Shown: piece after piece, positions 23,515-33,894 of the stretch
How positions within the stretch are numbered: position 1 is the first letter of the stretch
Layout: the number at the start of each line of letters is the position of its first letter
Origin: Anthonomus grandis grandis
Lineage: Eukaryota; Arthropoda; Insecta; Coleoptera; Curculionidae
Direction: 5' to 3'
NCBI RefSeq assembly: GCF_022605725.1
Contig: NC_065561.1
Location: 19,568,256 to 19,632,255, forward strand
DNA: 64,000 nucleotides
Translations under genes and position numbers: made by a program
Notes under the pieces: generated by a model
Told to the model about the DNA's origin: nothing
The model's input: only the letters and a program-made list of their open reading frames with translations
Database searches by the model: none

Positions 23515-25020
23515 TAATGATAGTATTTTTAACCTTCAGTGAAATGAAATTATTAAACTACTAAAAAGTAAATTTGCACTTACCAACAAATGACGTTTGG
23601 TTGATGGATATGTTGCTAATTTTTTGGCATTACGTTCTGATAAAACAGAGTAACGGTATTTTTTTACTAAAAATTAAGCGAGCTTCTTGTGATTATATGC
23701 ATTTGCAAATTTTTTTCTTATAAATAAAAATGCTTTACCTATTTTATATGACACTAAAATATCTGTGAGAAGAAGTTACAGCCAACACCAAAACACTAAA
23801 CCCGAAACACTAGTATATCCCGAACGTTTGTACAGGCAATAACACACTAGTTAGTACAATTATAAAAAAAATCACTGCGATAATTGAAAGAGACTTATTA
23901 ACAAAATGAACGTCTTTTCACCTAAATAAAATCCTCTTCTCACTCAACTTATTATCTAAGGCAAGCTAATGAACGAACTACTACTACTACAAGTGAATGC
24001 GGTTTTCCCAATTGCGGTGGTTTGCTCGAAGTTTGCGCCAAAACTGGCGGTAAATTTCAACAAGAAATTTCAAGAAATTCGCGAAACTTTGACGCAGGAC
24101 GTGCGCACCTCGATTCCCTCCATTTTAACGGGAGCGGCATTAAATTTGTTCCCGGGGGTGTTGTTACAGTAAAAAAAGACCGATTAGGTCCCGGGGATTT
24201 GTAGATTTGACTGACTGATCGTAGCGGAATGTTTAGATTTTTTTATTGAGACGAATTTAGTTGGGTCTGATTGAACTGGAACTGAGCTTTTCTTATACTT
24301 TTTATAGACGTATGTAGGGTATACAGGGTATCTTTAAAAGGTTTAGTATTGCTTTAAGTCATTATATTTGCCAACAATAAAACACTGTGGATCTCCTTAA
24401 TAAAGAAAATTAATCTTCGAATCACACTATTTTTACATAAGTCTTTGTCTTTTGAGAGAAAGCAAACGAGGCAATTCCAATGAGTAACTCCCTACTTAAG
24501 TCACTGACTCATACCCTTTCAATAAAAATAAATATAATATGCTGTTAGTGACTATCAGCAGTAGTGAATTTGATCAATTTATGACTTGTGCATATTATAA
24601 AGAATATTTTATAATAGTAGTACTGCCTTAGACTCTTTCATAAATAAGGAATTCAAATAAGGTTCTCGTAAAATATAAGGAGTTTTTAAGAAAGGGCCTA
24701 GTACAACGCTTGTATTAGCGCATGCAAATCTTAATTCTACTCTTTTGTAAATAAATATGTGCATCAGCGGATCTCCATATTTATGAGCAAACTCAGCTCT
24801 TCTTCTATCAAATAAGCGACAATTCCAGACTTAAGACCTTAGTCATCAGGTAATACGACTAACGTCTTTTTAATTAATTAGTTACTGAGTATACAACTTT
24901 TAGTCTCAGCGGTTGTCTTAATATAATTAGCAATTGTTCGACACGACAACTTTGCAAATTGCATCGCAGCGTTGCATTGAAAACATCTTGTCGAACTTGC
25001 ATTGTCTTATTTATTTAATG
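23515..25020. other. Intergenic DNA with one GC-richer patch
   Basis: Mostly AT-rich. The stretch 23990-24200 is clearly richer in G and C and has CpG sites and an open frame of 67 codons (from 23969). I recognise no domain in it. It may be an exon or a promoter patch, but nothing decides between these. Confidence 0.4.
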
Positions 25021-25024
25021 TAAC

Positions 25025-25063
25025 ACGACGTTTCGGTTGGTAAGTATCTGCAACCGTTATCAA
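25025..25063 (-). repeat. GAAACGTCG hairpin motif with 6 bp stem
   Basis: On the minus strand: CTTGATAA, then CGGTTG, an 11-base loop, CAACCG, then AAACGTCG. The 6 bp stem is perfect. It is the best-paired member of the motif class that also occurs at 20128 and in the 33.9-36.5 kb array. Confidence 0.55.
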
Positions 25064-25075
25064 GTGTAAACTAAA

Positions 25076-25453
25076 ATGGTGCTTGTAACCGAAAGTTCCG
25101 ATGATGAAATTGATTTTGTAGGAGAAATCGATCCACCACCACTTTTAGATAAGCTTAATAAAGAGCCAGAAGTTGGCGAATTTATTTTGATAGAATTTAT
25201 GGACAGAAAGAAATTAATTTATTAAATAGCTGAAGTGTTCTGTAAAAAGGATAGGGAATGCGAGGTCAAATTCTTGAGAAAGTCCGTTAAGTATAATAAC
25301 AGCTTCATTTACCCCGAAATAGAAGACGTCTCATTGGTATGTTTGGAAAACATTAAGATGGTGTTACCAAAACCAGCACATGTGGGAACAACAAAGCGGC
25401 AACAATCTTATTTGAAGTTGCAAGTAAATTTTTCAGCTTTAGAAGTTCGTTAA
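25076..25453 (+). pseudogene. C-terminal domain of a transposon-associated insect protein, one in-frame stop
   Basis: An open frame from ATG 25076 is broken only by a TAA at 25223-25225 and ends at 25453. The first 49 codons are acidic (VTESSDDEIDFVGEID). After the stop come VKFLRKSVKYNNSFIYPEIED, then IKMVLPKP, then TKRQQSYLKL, ending NFSALEVR. The order FLRxS, FxYPxxxD, LPxP and KRxxS is familiar from C-termini of uncharacterised insect proteins linked to pogo/Jerky-like DDE transposases; this is recalled family knowledge, not a search result. The upstream transposase is missing. It is either a dead fragment or, if the TAA is an error, a 125-residue protein. Confidence 0.5.
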
Positions 25454-26229
25454 AACATTATTACCTTTTGTCTTATTGTGGAACATGCAGTGTCTGGATG
25501 TGGAACATGTGCGTTCCACCAACAGACAACTGTTCTTCCTTCGTACAAACTTTTTTTAAATTAGTTTTTGGATGATGTTTGTTCTACCATAAAAACTTAT
25601 GTTTAGCATTAATTTATTTTAATGATAATCAAACTTTGGTTGGTTCAATAAATAAGGTCAATACTTAGCAAAATCTATTTTGTGTCTGATTGTGGAACAC
25701 TCTCCCCTACACGTCTGCAAGTCGTTGTTTTAAGTGTAAATTACTACTGCTACCATCTATAGTAAAAAATACGTTGTAAAAACAGCAGAGTTTTACAACA
25801 GTTGCGATACAGGTGCAACTAAATTTTGCACTGAAAACAACGTTGCAACTAGTGAAAATAAGACTAATCTCAACTTTTGTTACTTGGGTGATTAATAAGA
25901 GATTAAATTAGTCCAGGATCAAAATATCAGTTAAAGAGTGTTTAGACGAAGAATTATAGGACATAATCTCTAAATGTTTAAAGATAATAAAAAAACTAAT
26001 AATTTCTTTTTCAAGGCTTAAACTTGTACTCTGTATTTTCTTCTTTATTTTTGTGGACAAAAATTAAAACCTCGTAAGCTAACGTCCAATAAAATGTCAA
26101 ACTTGTCATTCTTGATACTTCAAAATAGGTCAATATAATTAAATATTTGGTACCTTCGTTGTAAACGTAACTTATGACAGAGTAAACGATGCAATCTTAT
26201 TAGTGTTAATTTATATTTGTTTTTGTACT
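25454..26229. other. Intergenic DNA
   Basis: It contains a TGTGGAACA sequence repeated near 25478, 25498 and 25684, possibly the 3' part of the element whose protein fragment lies just upstream. No other gene-like content. Confidence 0.5.
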
Positions 26230-26435
26230 TGTAATTTGGGAGCACTTGATTGGGTACACTTGAATAATGATTAATAACACATTATAATTATTTTATTACT
26301 TGCTTTATTCTCCATAAGTGCAAGTTATACCAACAACTCAACCTACCACTACTCAAAACATCAGTTGTCTTTTGTCAATGTCTGACAAGCCATAAATAGG
26401 TAATTTCAAAGTATACTCTGGTTGTATACCTGACA
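26230..26435 (-). repeat. 3' LTR of the Gypsy-type element (inferred limits)
   Basis: On the minus strand it begins TGTCAGGTATAC directly after a purine tract (AAAAAAGGGAGA, 26436-26447) and ends GCTCCCAAATTACA. TG...CA ends and position after a polypurine tract are as expected for an LTR. At 206 bp it is short but within the Gypsy range. Because the 5' LTR is missing the limits cannot be confirmed by pairing. Confidence 0.55.
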
Positions 26436-26501
26436 TCTCCCTTTTTTATAAAATAAAAAAAAATAAACATTCTATCCTGATTAACTTACAGTACTACATC
26501 C

Positions 26502-26990
26502 TTAAAGATCTAACCTAGTAGGTGCTCTAACTAATCTACCTCTACGAGTAACCACAGGATTTAAGTTTTCTTCTTCTTTATCCTCACTTTCTGCACTATA
26601 CATCTCAGTGTCTTCTGACTCATTTTCACTTTCATTCCCTAGTTCACTTTCACTTAACTCTAAGAAACACTTTTTGTTTTTACCTTCATCCCCCTCATTG
26701 TCTGAGAAGAACCTAACCGATTTATATTCATCTTTCACCCCTATATCTTTAGTATCTGAAGGCACAACTTTTATGAAAATCCTATTTCTAATAAATATAG
26801 AGCCAGAATCAGTTTTTACTTGATATGACCTGTCTCTAAGTTTTTGGACAACCCTACCAGGCACCCAAATACCTTTAGGCTTTAATTGAATTACAACTTT
26901 GGTATTAGGCAAAATGTCTGGTAACTCTTGGCCTATTATAATTATTGTACTGTGCCTGTTGTGTTTTTTCCAAAAACTTAGTATACATCT
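26502..26990 (-). pseudogene. Gypsy integrase C-terminal region
   Basis: The reading from 26912 has NTKVVIQLKPKGIWVPGRVV, then SYQVKTDSG, the usual small beta-rich domain after the integrase core. An acidic Ser/Glu-rich tail follows and ends with TRRGRLVRAPTRLDL. It is separated from the integrase core by frameshifts near 26940 and 27030. Confidence 0.8.
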
Positions 26991-27011
26991 TAGTATCTAT
27001 TACATATGGTC

Positions 27012-27668
27012 TTAAGGTTTGCTCAGTGACAGGAATAGTTCTTTATTAAGAATAGTTTCAGTAGTTCTTAGATTTCTCGACATTAATAAGTTTGCTGGAG
27101 AAACATTGTCAAAAATTGACATATTTCTATAATACAGCAAAGCCAAATAGATATCTTTTTTTTCCTCTAAGACCTTTTTAAACATATTTTTAGATGTTTG
27201 AACATTTCTCTCTGTCATACCATTTGATTTGGCATAGGTTGGAGAACTAACAACATGAGTAAATTCCCATTCTTTAGTAAATCTTTTAAATAATTCTGAC
27301 ATGAACTGAGGTCCACCATCAGAAATAACTATTCTGGGAATCCCATGTCGGGAAAATATTGACTTCATTATTTGTACTACTGTAGAGCTATAAGTGTCAA
27401 AATTTAACTTTTCTATTTCAATATATTTTGAATAATAATCAATTAAAAGTAAATATTTTTCACCATACAGCTCAAACAAATCACAACCTACTTTATTCCA
27501 TGGGATTAAGGGTATATTATGACACATTAAGGGTTCAGGAGTTTGGGATTTAGAATGTTTTAGACATATATAGCATGATTCAATTTTTTGTTTAATATCA
27601 TTAGACATTGTGGGCCAATAAATTGAACCTTTAGCTAAGTCCAAACACTTTTTAACACCCAAATGGTT
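27012..27668 (-). pseudogene. Gypsy integrase core
   Basis: It contains the zinc-binding end (CYIC), then the catalytic core with GCDLFELYG (first Asp), ISDGGPQF (second Asp) and SNGMTERNVQ (catalytic Glu). All three acidic residues are present. It is in the same frame as the preceding RNase H segment but separated from it by a single TAA at 27669-27671. Before that stop a histidine-rich zinc ligand pair would be expected and is only partly seen. Confidence 0.85.
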
Positions 27669-28350
27669 TTAGTGTACTTTGTTTAACATTTCACTGTGCA
27701 AACTTTTAGGTATTACTAGACAATTTCCTTTTAAAATCAAAATTTTATGCAAAGTGAACTCATCTCTGAATTTAAAATAGGGTTTTATACACTCCCTGAC
27801 TTTTTTAATTGAATTGGACCACCCATTTAAAATAACAGTTTTTAATTCCTGTAGAGTTTTATCACTTACAGTCATTTTTTCAATTTCATTTAATTTTCCT
27901 TCTGTAACATTTATTTCCGACACTACAAGACATACTTGTGCCTGCATTTCATTATCAAAATTATCATAACTTTTGTCTTGAATATAAGCCCTTAATAAAG
28001 TATCTGCTATAATAAGTTTTTTGCCTGGCTTATAGTATACTTCTAAATCATATTTTTGTACCTGTAATAACATTCTTTGAAGTCTAGGAGGGCACTTATT
28101 TAAAGGCTTTTTAAAAATTGTTATTAAAGGCTGGTGATCTGTCTCCACTTTAACTTTTTTCCCAAAGATATATTCATGAAACCTGTTTAAACCAAAGCAT
28201 ATTGCTGCCATTTCTTTTTCAATTTGCGCATATCTTTCTTGGGTTTCAGTTAAAACTTTGGAGGCAAATGCACACGGTAAATTATTTTGAAGCAAAACTG
28301 CTCCTACCCCTGACTTTGAACTGTCTACAGAAATTACGCTTAGTAATTTT
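27669..28350 (-). pseudogene. Gypsy RNase H region
   Basis: From about 28340: SVDSSKSGVGAVLLQNN, then FASKVLTETQERYAQIEKE, then ETDHQPLITIFKK and PPRLQRMLLQVQKYD, the typical Ty3/Gypsy RNase H with its acidic residues. PGKKLIIADTLLR follows (usually PGKxxxxADxLSR). The frame is open to the TAA at 27669. Upstream, stops appear at once (28360), marking the truncation. Confidence 0.85.
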
Positions 28351-28678
28351 GTGATATCAATAGATCATTATTCTATAGGATCAGAGGCAGTTTTAGAGTA
28401 TGATTAAAAGAGCGTTTTTTAAACTCACATGAGGACAAAAGAATTACGACACCCCTTCAGTGGTTGATCAACTTTTGATTTATTTATTATTTATTATTAT
28501 GGTGGCACTGGGTGAAGAATTTAAAACACATAAAAAAGGTAAATATATATTAAAAAAAAACAACATAAAAATAAGGCAACAAATTATAATGTAATAAATA
28601 AATTTTACTGACCAAGGTTATTACCTGATTTTAGGTAATAATAACATTACTGCCTGTGTGCAAATATTTTTTTTTAAC
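28351..28678. other. Short intergenic spacer
   Basis: AT-rich spacer between the Gypsy relic and the 3' end of the fucosidase gene. No feature recognised. Confidence 0.5.
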
Positions 28679-28684
28679 TTTATT
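28679..28684 (-). terminator. Poly(A) signal AATAAA overlapping the fucosidase stop
   Basis: The last codons read GAA TAA AG, so the stop codon TAA (28682-28680) lies inside an AATAAA. If used, the 3' UTR would be only about 20 bases. Confidence 0.45.
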
Positions 28685-29991
28685 CTCTGTATATTTTTAA
28701 CATCCAAGCATCGTTACCCCAAACGGTTGCTTTATCGGGCATCTGAACGGTCACAACTCCTTCATCCAGAGACCAATCCAACCGTCCACTAGCACCAAGC
28801 AATTCAACTTGTGTAGACTCATTGAATAGCGTAGACACCCTCAAGTACTGACGCATATATATTTCCATTTTTTTGCGTAAACCATACTCCACTGGTAACC
28901 GTATCATTCTGATGTTCTATCCAAGGATTGCTTTCATATATGGCCTCACCATTAACATTTAGCCAGTTGCCTAAATCGATTAGCCTTTCTTGATATATCG
29001 GGTCAATATGGCCTTCTTTCGTAGGTCCCACATTGATTAAAATGTTCCCGCCACAACTTACCGTTTCGATTAAAAGCTCTATAAGTTGCTTGCTGCTAGC
29101 ATATTCGTCAATGTTTGAGTTTCTCCTGTAGCCCCACGAGTGCCAATCAATGGTCATGGCGTTCTCCCATTTATGACCCTGCAATACTCCTGGATTGTAC
29201 CTGTCAATGCAGGTATGGATGTCTCCATGGACACACGGAGTATTTTTGCCCCATCTATCGTTCGTTAAAACGGTATCTTTGACTGGACTCTCGTTAAAAA
29301 GCCACGTTAAAAACTCGGTGGCTCTCCAATACTCATCGGACATGTCCCACTCCCCATCGGACCAAAATATATCTGGCTTATAGTTGTTTACTAGCTCCAC
29401 CATTTCTGGATATACTTTTTGATCTATAAAGTATGTGGTGTTCTCTTGTTGATCAGCAATGTACAGCGGATGAAACCATTCTAATAAAGAATGATAAACA
29501 CCAAACTTTAAACCGCAAGCTTTTACTGCCTCACTGACTTCCTTCACTATATCCTTATGTGGACCCATATCAACTGAATTAAATGAGTAGGTGTATTTAG
29601 AAGGCCACATGGTAAAACCTTCATGATGTTTACTAGTGAATACCACATACTTTGCACCAGATTTCTTAAATAAATCAGCCCACTGGGTTGCATTGAAAAA
29701 CTCGCCTGTGAGCCTCGTGGCATACTCCTGATAAGTAAATCCGGGTTTCTCCGTTTTGTTTAGAAACCGAACGACCTCCTCCTTACTTTGAGCCCTCCAC
29801 TCGTTCCAGAACCATTCGTCTGAGAATCCTGGAACAGCAAACAGTCCCCAGTGCACGAATATTCCCACTTTGGCTTTATCGTACCAGTCCGGAACAGTTC
29901 TGTTGTCTATGTGTTCCCAATCGTTTGTTATTTTGGCATAAATCACAAAAGGTATTAGACTTAATAGCGTAAAAATGATTAGGCACTTCAT
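28680..29991 (-). CDS. Alpha-L-fucosidase, GH29, secreted or lysosomal; frame broken near the 3' end
   Basis: Glycoside hydrolase family 29 enzymes remove terminal alpha-L-fucose from glycans by a retaining mechanism, in the lysosome or secreted (in insects often digestive). The ATG at 29991 opens a signal peptide (hydrophobic to about residue 19). Then come WYDKAKVGIFVHWGLFAVPG, the SKHHEGF motif (residues 120-126) and PDIFWSDGEW, whose Asp at residue 212 corresponds to the GH29 nucleophile. Several NxT/S sites are present. The main frame runs to residue 390 and ends in a short wrong-frame tail. The true C-terminus continues in another frame (from about 28835 to the stop at 28680: STLFNESTQVELLG, then WSLDEGVVTV). 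A one-base indel near 28835-28870, perhaps with a few lost codons, explains this. The gene has no introns but has its own TATA box, so it is not a simple processed copy. It is either a recent pseudogene, an allele, or an assembly error. Confidence 0.9.
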
Positions 29992-30028
29992 TTTAGTTCG
30001 TATGTGATGTTAGTATGATAAATCACTG

Positions 30029-30036
30029 TATTTATA
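30029..30036 (-). promoter_or_regulatory. TATA box of the fucosidase gene
   Basis: TATAAATA on the minus strand lies 38 bases upstream of the ATG, with a TCATACT initiator-like sequence about 20 bases downstream of it. This gives a very short 5' UTR. Confidence 0.55.
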
Positions 30037-30127
30037 TCAAGTGAAATTACGTCAGAGAGGATTATTGATTGTGCTGAATCAATCATAAAATATGATTTTT
30101 TCGAGAACGTTATTTATCCTAAATATT

Positions 30128-30343
30128 TTACTTATCAAGCTTTAATATGATTAGAGTCATTGTATTGGATCTGAAGTTAGATATGGTTAGTAAAAAAGTC
30201 TCTTCAACATTCTTCCATGTTTTTATGTCCTGTGCTACCTGGAACCAGTTTCCACCTGCATTTTTCTTTACATCATGAGCCAACCACGATCTTCCTCTTA
30301 TTTCTTTATTTGCTATTATGTTTCTTAGACTAATGCCCAACAT
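30128..30343 (-). pseudogene. Non-LTR retrotransposon C-terminal fragment
   Basis: The reading contains EIRGRSWLAHDVKKNAGGNW, then FQVAQDIKTWKNVEETF. The pattern RGR...W..DVKK.AG..W...AQDR..W...EE is the well-known C-terminal tail of endonuclease/RT non-LTR elements in arthropods. Nothing of the RT domain is seen upstream. It sits just upstream of the fucosidase promoter. Confidence 0.7.
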
Positions 30344-30534
30344 TGCACTTTTTATGATTCCCTGACAAACTCAGAGTTTTTTAGCACTTTTCTCTATATT
30401 AGTCAGTCCTTAAGTTGTCACTAATGAAATACCCGTATCCATACACTCTTTAAATTTATTGGTATTTTTTAAATTTTAAGTATTAGCAAATCCGCAACCG
30501 GTGACAACTGTTGGGACGCGTGGAAGGCTCCGGA

Positions 30535-30790
30535 AAGTGGGTTTAAGTTGTCGCGTCGCCGCTAGGAGGCCAGTTGACAGTTCAATTCGGAATATTGGCG
30601 CGATATTTAAATCGGACATAAACGCTAGTAAATAAATACGATGCAAATTAGTCTTAAGTGATCGTGTTTGGTAGTGTCAGTGGGTAAATAAATCAGTTGA
30701 TCAATTGAGGCTATGAGTGCAAAAACGGACTAACCCCAATATTATTAAGTGCTAAAAAATAGGTTTAAAAAAAATACGAAAATGTAAGTG
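30535..30790 (+). promoter_or_regulatory. CTCF-like/E2F-like module followed by possible noncoding first exon
   Basis: The module reads GGCTCCGGAA, CGCCGCTAGGAGGCCAG (30557-30573) and GAATATTGGCGCGATATTT (about 30589-30608). About 180 bases downstream, CGAAAATGTAAGTG (donor GT at 30784) would serve as a splice donor on the plus strand. No coding sequence follows within a recognisable distance. If this is a promoter, the gene it serves is not visible in the window. Confidence 0.35.
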
Positions 30791-31069
30791 CGCAAAACCC
30801 TTTTAAAAGGATATTTCTGTAGTTCGAATTAATTGAATGTTCTTGAGTGTTACTTAAATTTGCGCAACTTGTTTTAAATTTTTGGATATGGCTATAATAT
30901 TCGATTTTTCTATGTGGGTTAGTGCATTTAAAATAGATTGGGTTTTTAATGGGTTACCATAACTTAAGCTATTATAAGTATTACGTCAAAAACTGTATTA
31001 CTCGTATTGTCACGAGAATAAATAAAAAAATATAGAAACTTTATTTTTTTATTAAGTAGGTAGTTATTA

Positions 31070-32040
31070 AATACGTAAAGTTTCTTTTTCCTCAATTGGG
31101 CCAACTACTTCACCTCCAGTTGCTTGAGCAAATGACCTCAGATTTTTATGAAAATCTTGGTATATAGGAAATATGAATTCCATGAACTCAAGGAGATCTT
31201 TATTTTAGCTTCATTAATGGCACTACCATTTGGGTATAAAAGGGGAAGATTTTAATCTCCTTGGAAACAGATTTCCTTTTACTAAGATCTACTGTGTTAA
31301 AATAAACCTATTCATTATTCGAGTAATTATACTAAATAGTATTGGGAAAAACTAAAATAGTATTGGGATAATCTTTTCTAAACCTTAACCATTGGATTTT
31401 GAGCCTCTCCACCATTGTTTTTGTTTCAGATACTTTTGTGTTTATTATGTTATTTTCAAGTTCCTTTGTGGAAAAAAATCTTGACTTATCCATTTCTATT
31501 ATGGTAAAGGGATGTCTTATGACTGTATACCAGTCTTGAGGTATAAAAATATGTGGATGGAATTTCTTTTCTTTTTCCATGATTTCGAAATCTTTGTTGC
31601 ATGTTAAATAGAAATGACCACTTACAAGGAATTTATGATCTATTTCTTCCATAGCAAATAATGGAGATGCAGTAATATAGTTACATATCAATGACATTTT
31701 TATATTACGATTCTGACCACACACATAAGTCTTTTCGATGTAACAAAGTTTTTTATGTAATATAAAATACAAGATCCCACCTCTTGCGGCCCCTTGGAAG
31801 CAATACTTTCATCCCATACAAACATGAACGAATTATTGGTTCCCATTTCATGTATATTAAAGCAGTAAGTCCATAACTGCCTTTTATAGTAACAAATGCC
31901 TGTGGTAAGTACAGGTGTAGGAAGAGTCTTCATTAGATCAAAACAGATGACCGTTGCGTTTCCACTTTTTGCCAGTTTAGTGACTTTTTTTTAGTGTGTC
32001 TCTAGCATATAAACTTCTTACTTTTAGTAGCTCAGTGAAC
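31070..32040 (-). pseudogene. DUF7869-like transposon-associated protein, several frameshifts
   Basis: In minus-strand order: a piece near 32020 (SLYARDTLKK), then FDLMKTLPTP, TTGICYYKRQLWTY and FVWDESIASKGPQEVGSCIL (31933-31700). The next frame (31772-31332) has CGQNRNIKMSL, IDHKFLVSGHFYLTCNKDFE and PQDWYTVI. A C-terminal piece at 31210-31075 has DLLEFMEFIFPIYQDF. The combination LPTP, YKRQLWTYN, WDE, GGQNRN, FxVxGHSxxxxDxxF and PxxW marks a protein family widespread and multicopy in insect genomes, listed as DUF7869 as I recall. Frame changes occur near 31985, 31740 and 31215. It is a dead copy. Confidence 0.65.
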
Positions 32041-33890
32041 TAACTGAGGATAGTCCACTTTGCTTCTTTAGTCTTTCATCAATAATTAAGTTCAATAACT
32101 AGTTTAGTGCTGCCATCTCGTAACGAAAAGGAATTGGTTGTTTGATCTACTGTGCAATAAATAGATTTAAACTTGACGGATAATATTCTACAATAAAGCC
32201 GATTTTGAATTTTTGTGGGTCCGATATTGCACTTATAGCCTCAATTTACACCTTAAGTACGTAAATTAAATACTTTTTTAAATATTTTAAATGTCCTTAC
32301 AAAAGGTTAATGTAATTTTTAGTATTTGTCTTAAAACTGGCCTCACTTGAGTTTACACTATACATTTTTCTGAGGTAAGTTCGATTTACTAATACACAGC
32401 AAACGCTTGGTCAATTCCGGATCTTCCAGGTCACTTGGTAACCGGCAATTTTCCTTGACATATTTTGGTTGGAAATTACATTTAGGAGTGGTGCTATTTC
32501 AGGTTTTTCACGCTTTACAGTTTCGGTTAGGATTTTCGGCCATTGAGAGAAGTATAGGGAAGTTCTAACAAAAAATAGCCATTATTTAGGTCAGTTTTTT
32601 ATAGACGATATTCTAGGTGAAAATAAATAAGTTGTGCTAGTTTTATAGCATAATATATGGGCTTCTTCTGTCACTTGTTCACTATTTACATGCTAAGTGA
32701 AAGATTATAGTTTAAAACACCCAAGAAAGAAATAATGAGACGCTTTATCCCTTAACATGAAAGATGAGAAAATTAAAAATTAAAGTTTTAGTTTGACGTG
32801 GTTTTTATCAATTTTGATCCGCTTTTCAAGTAAATAAAAGTTCAGATTTATAAAGTTTATTTAGAACGGAGCTTATTAACATTTTTCAACGGAGATTTTC
32901 AAATTCCCCTCGGGTTTACCGCATTTTCTACTTTTCCGGAGTTCGTGGGCGGATTTGCATGCAAAAATCTCGTATTTAATAATAACCCCAGGTAAAGTAA
33001 GTTGATAAGATATTGGTAAATGGTCCATAGCATAGCCGTACATGGGTCTTATCATAAATAAAGGTTTATACATAAATTATTTATTACATTGCTATTCATT
33101 TTTTTAACGATGTTTGACCATTAAGGTGACCATTGACTTCAAAGTCCAATATCTCAGAAACTAATAAGAATATTATTATGAGACAAAAATCATAATAATC
33201 AATGGAATATTCTTTACATACATAATTTAGAGTTCTTACCTGCATAAACAAAAATCTCAAATGTATTGAATTTTTTAAGCTGAGGTGTCTCTCTTATTCT
33301 GCTAATTATATTTATTTAATTCTATTAAACTCACATTTTTAAACACAGTTAATTTCAAAGATGATTGAATTTTTCATATATAAGAACGCTTATAATTCAC
33401 TTAACAAAAAGGGACTAAATATAAAAAAAACTACAAATATAAATAAATAACATTTTATTTTTTTTTAATTATTTTCAACAAACATATAACAAAAAATCCA
33501 TATACTTATGTACAGAATATGAGGTCACATGAGGTTACAAATATCACAAGGGTCCTTTACCTAATTAGAACTCATTCGATGAGTATTTACAATAATTAGT
33601 CATATTTTGCAAAATAATAAGAAACTTATATTGGTTGATATAATGCCCGTAGGGCCTAAAGACCAAGTTGAGCAACAATTGTCGCTTAATGAAATTAAAT
33701 TTAATGCAATTAAATAATAAATTAATTTTAATGGAAAATGGTAAAGAAAGAGGGTCATTAAAAATTAATTAAAATTTTTTCCTTTCAAGGTGCAACTTGA
33801 TCTCTAGTGCGTAAAGGGTCTTAAAATAGCAAAAAATTCGATCAAATTTTATTAAGAGTTGGCTAATTAAAGTTCGACGTTTGGCTCCTC
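32041..33890. other. Intergenic AT-rich DNA
   Basis: No gene recognised. A slightly GC-richer patch at 32880-33000 has an open minus-strand frame of 65 codons with no recognisable domain. The rest is AT-rich and unremarkable. Confidence 0.5.
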
Positions 33891-33894
33891 TAAG

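Larger units (their letters stand above)
26230..28350 (-). mobile_element. Gypsy-type LTR retroelement, 5'-truncated
   Basis: In minus-strand order it holds an RNase H region, an integrase and a short C-terminal region, then a polypurine tract and a 3' LTR. Everything upstream of RNase H (gag, protease, RT) is missing beyond about 28350, and no 5' LTR is visible. RNase H before integrase is the Ty3/Gypsy order. No envelope gene is seen. Stops and frameshifts show that it is a dead copy. Confidence 0.85.

Noticed and set aside
23969..24204. Two overlapping plus-strand ORFs in a GC-richer patch
   Set aside because: No recognised domain and no clear splice sites; kept only as a note in the intergenic entry.
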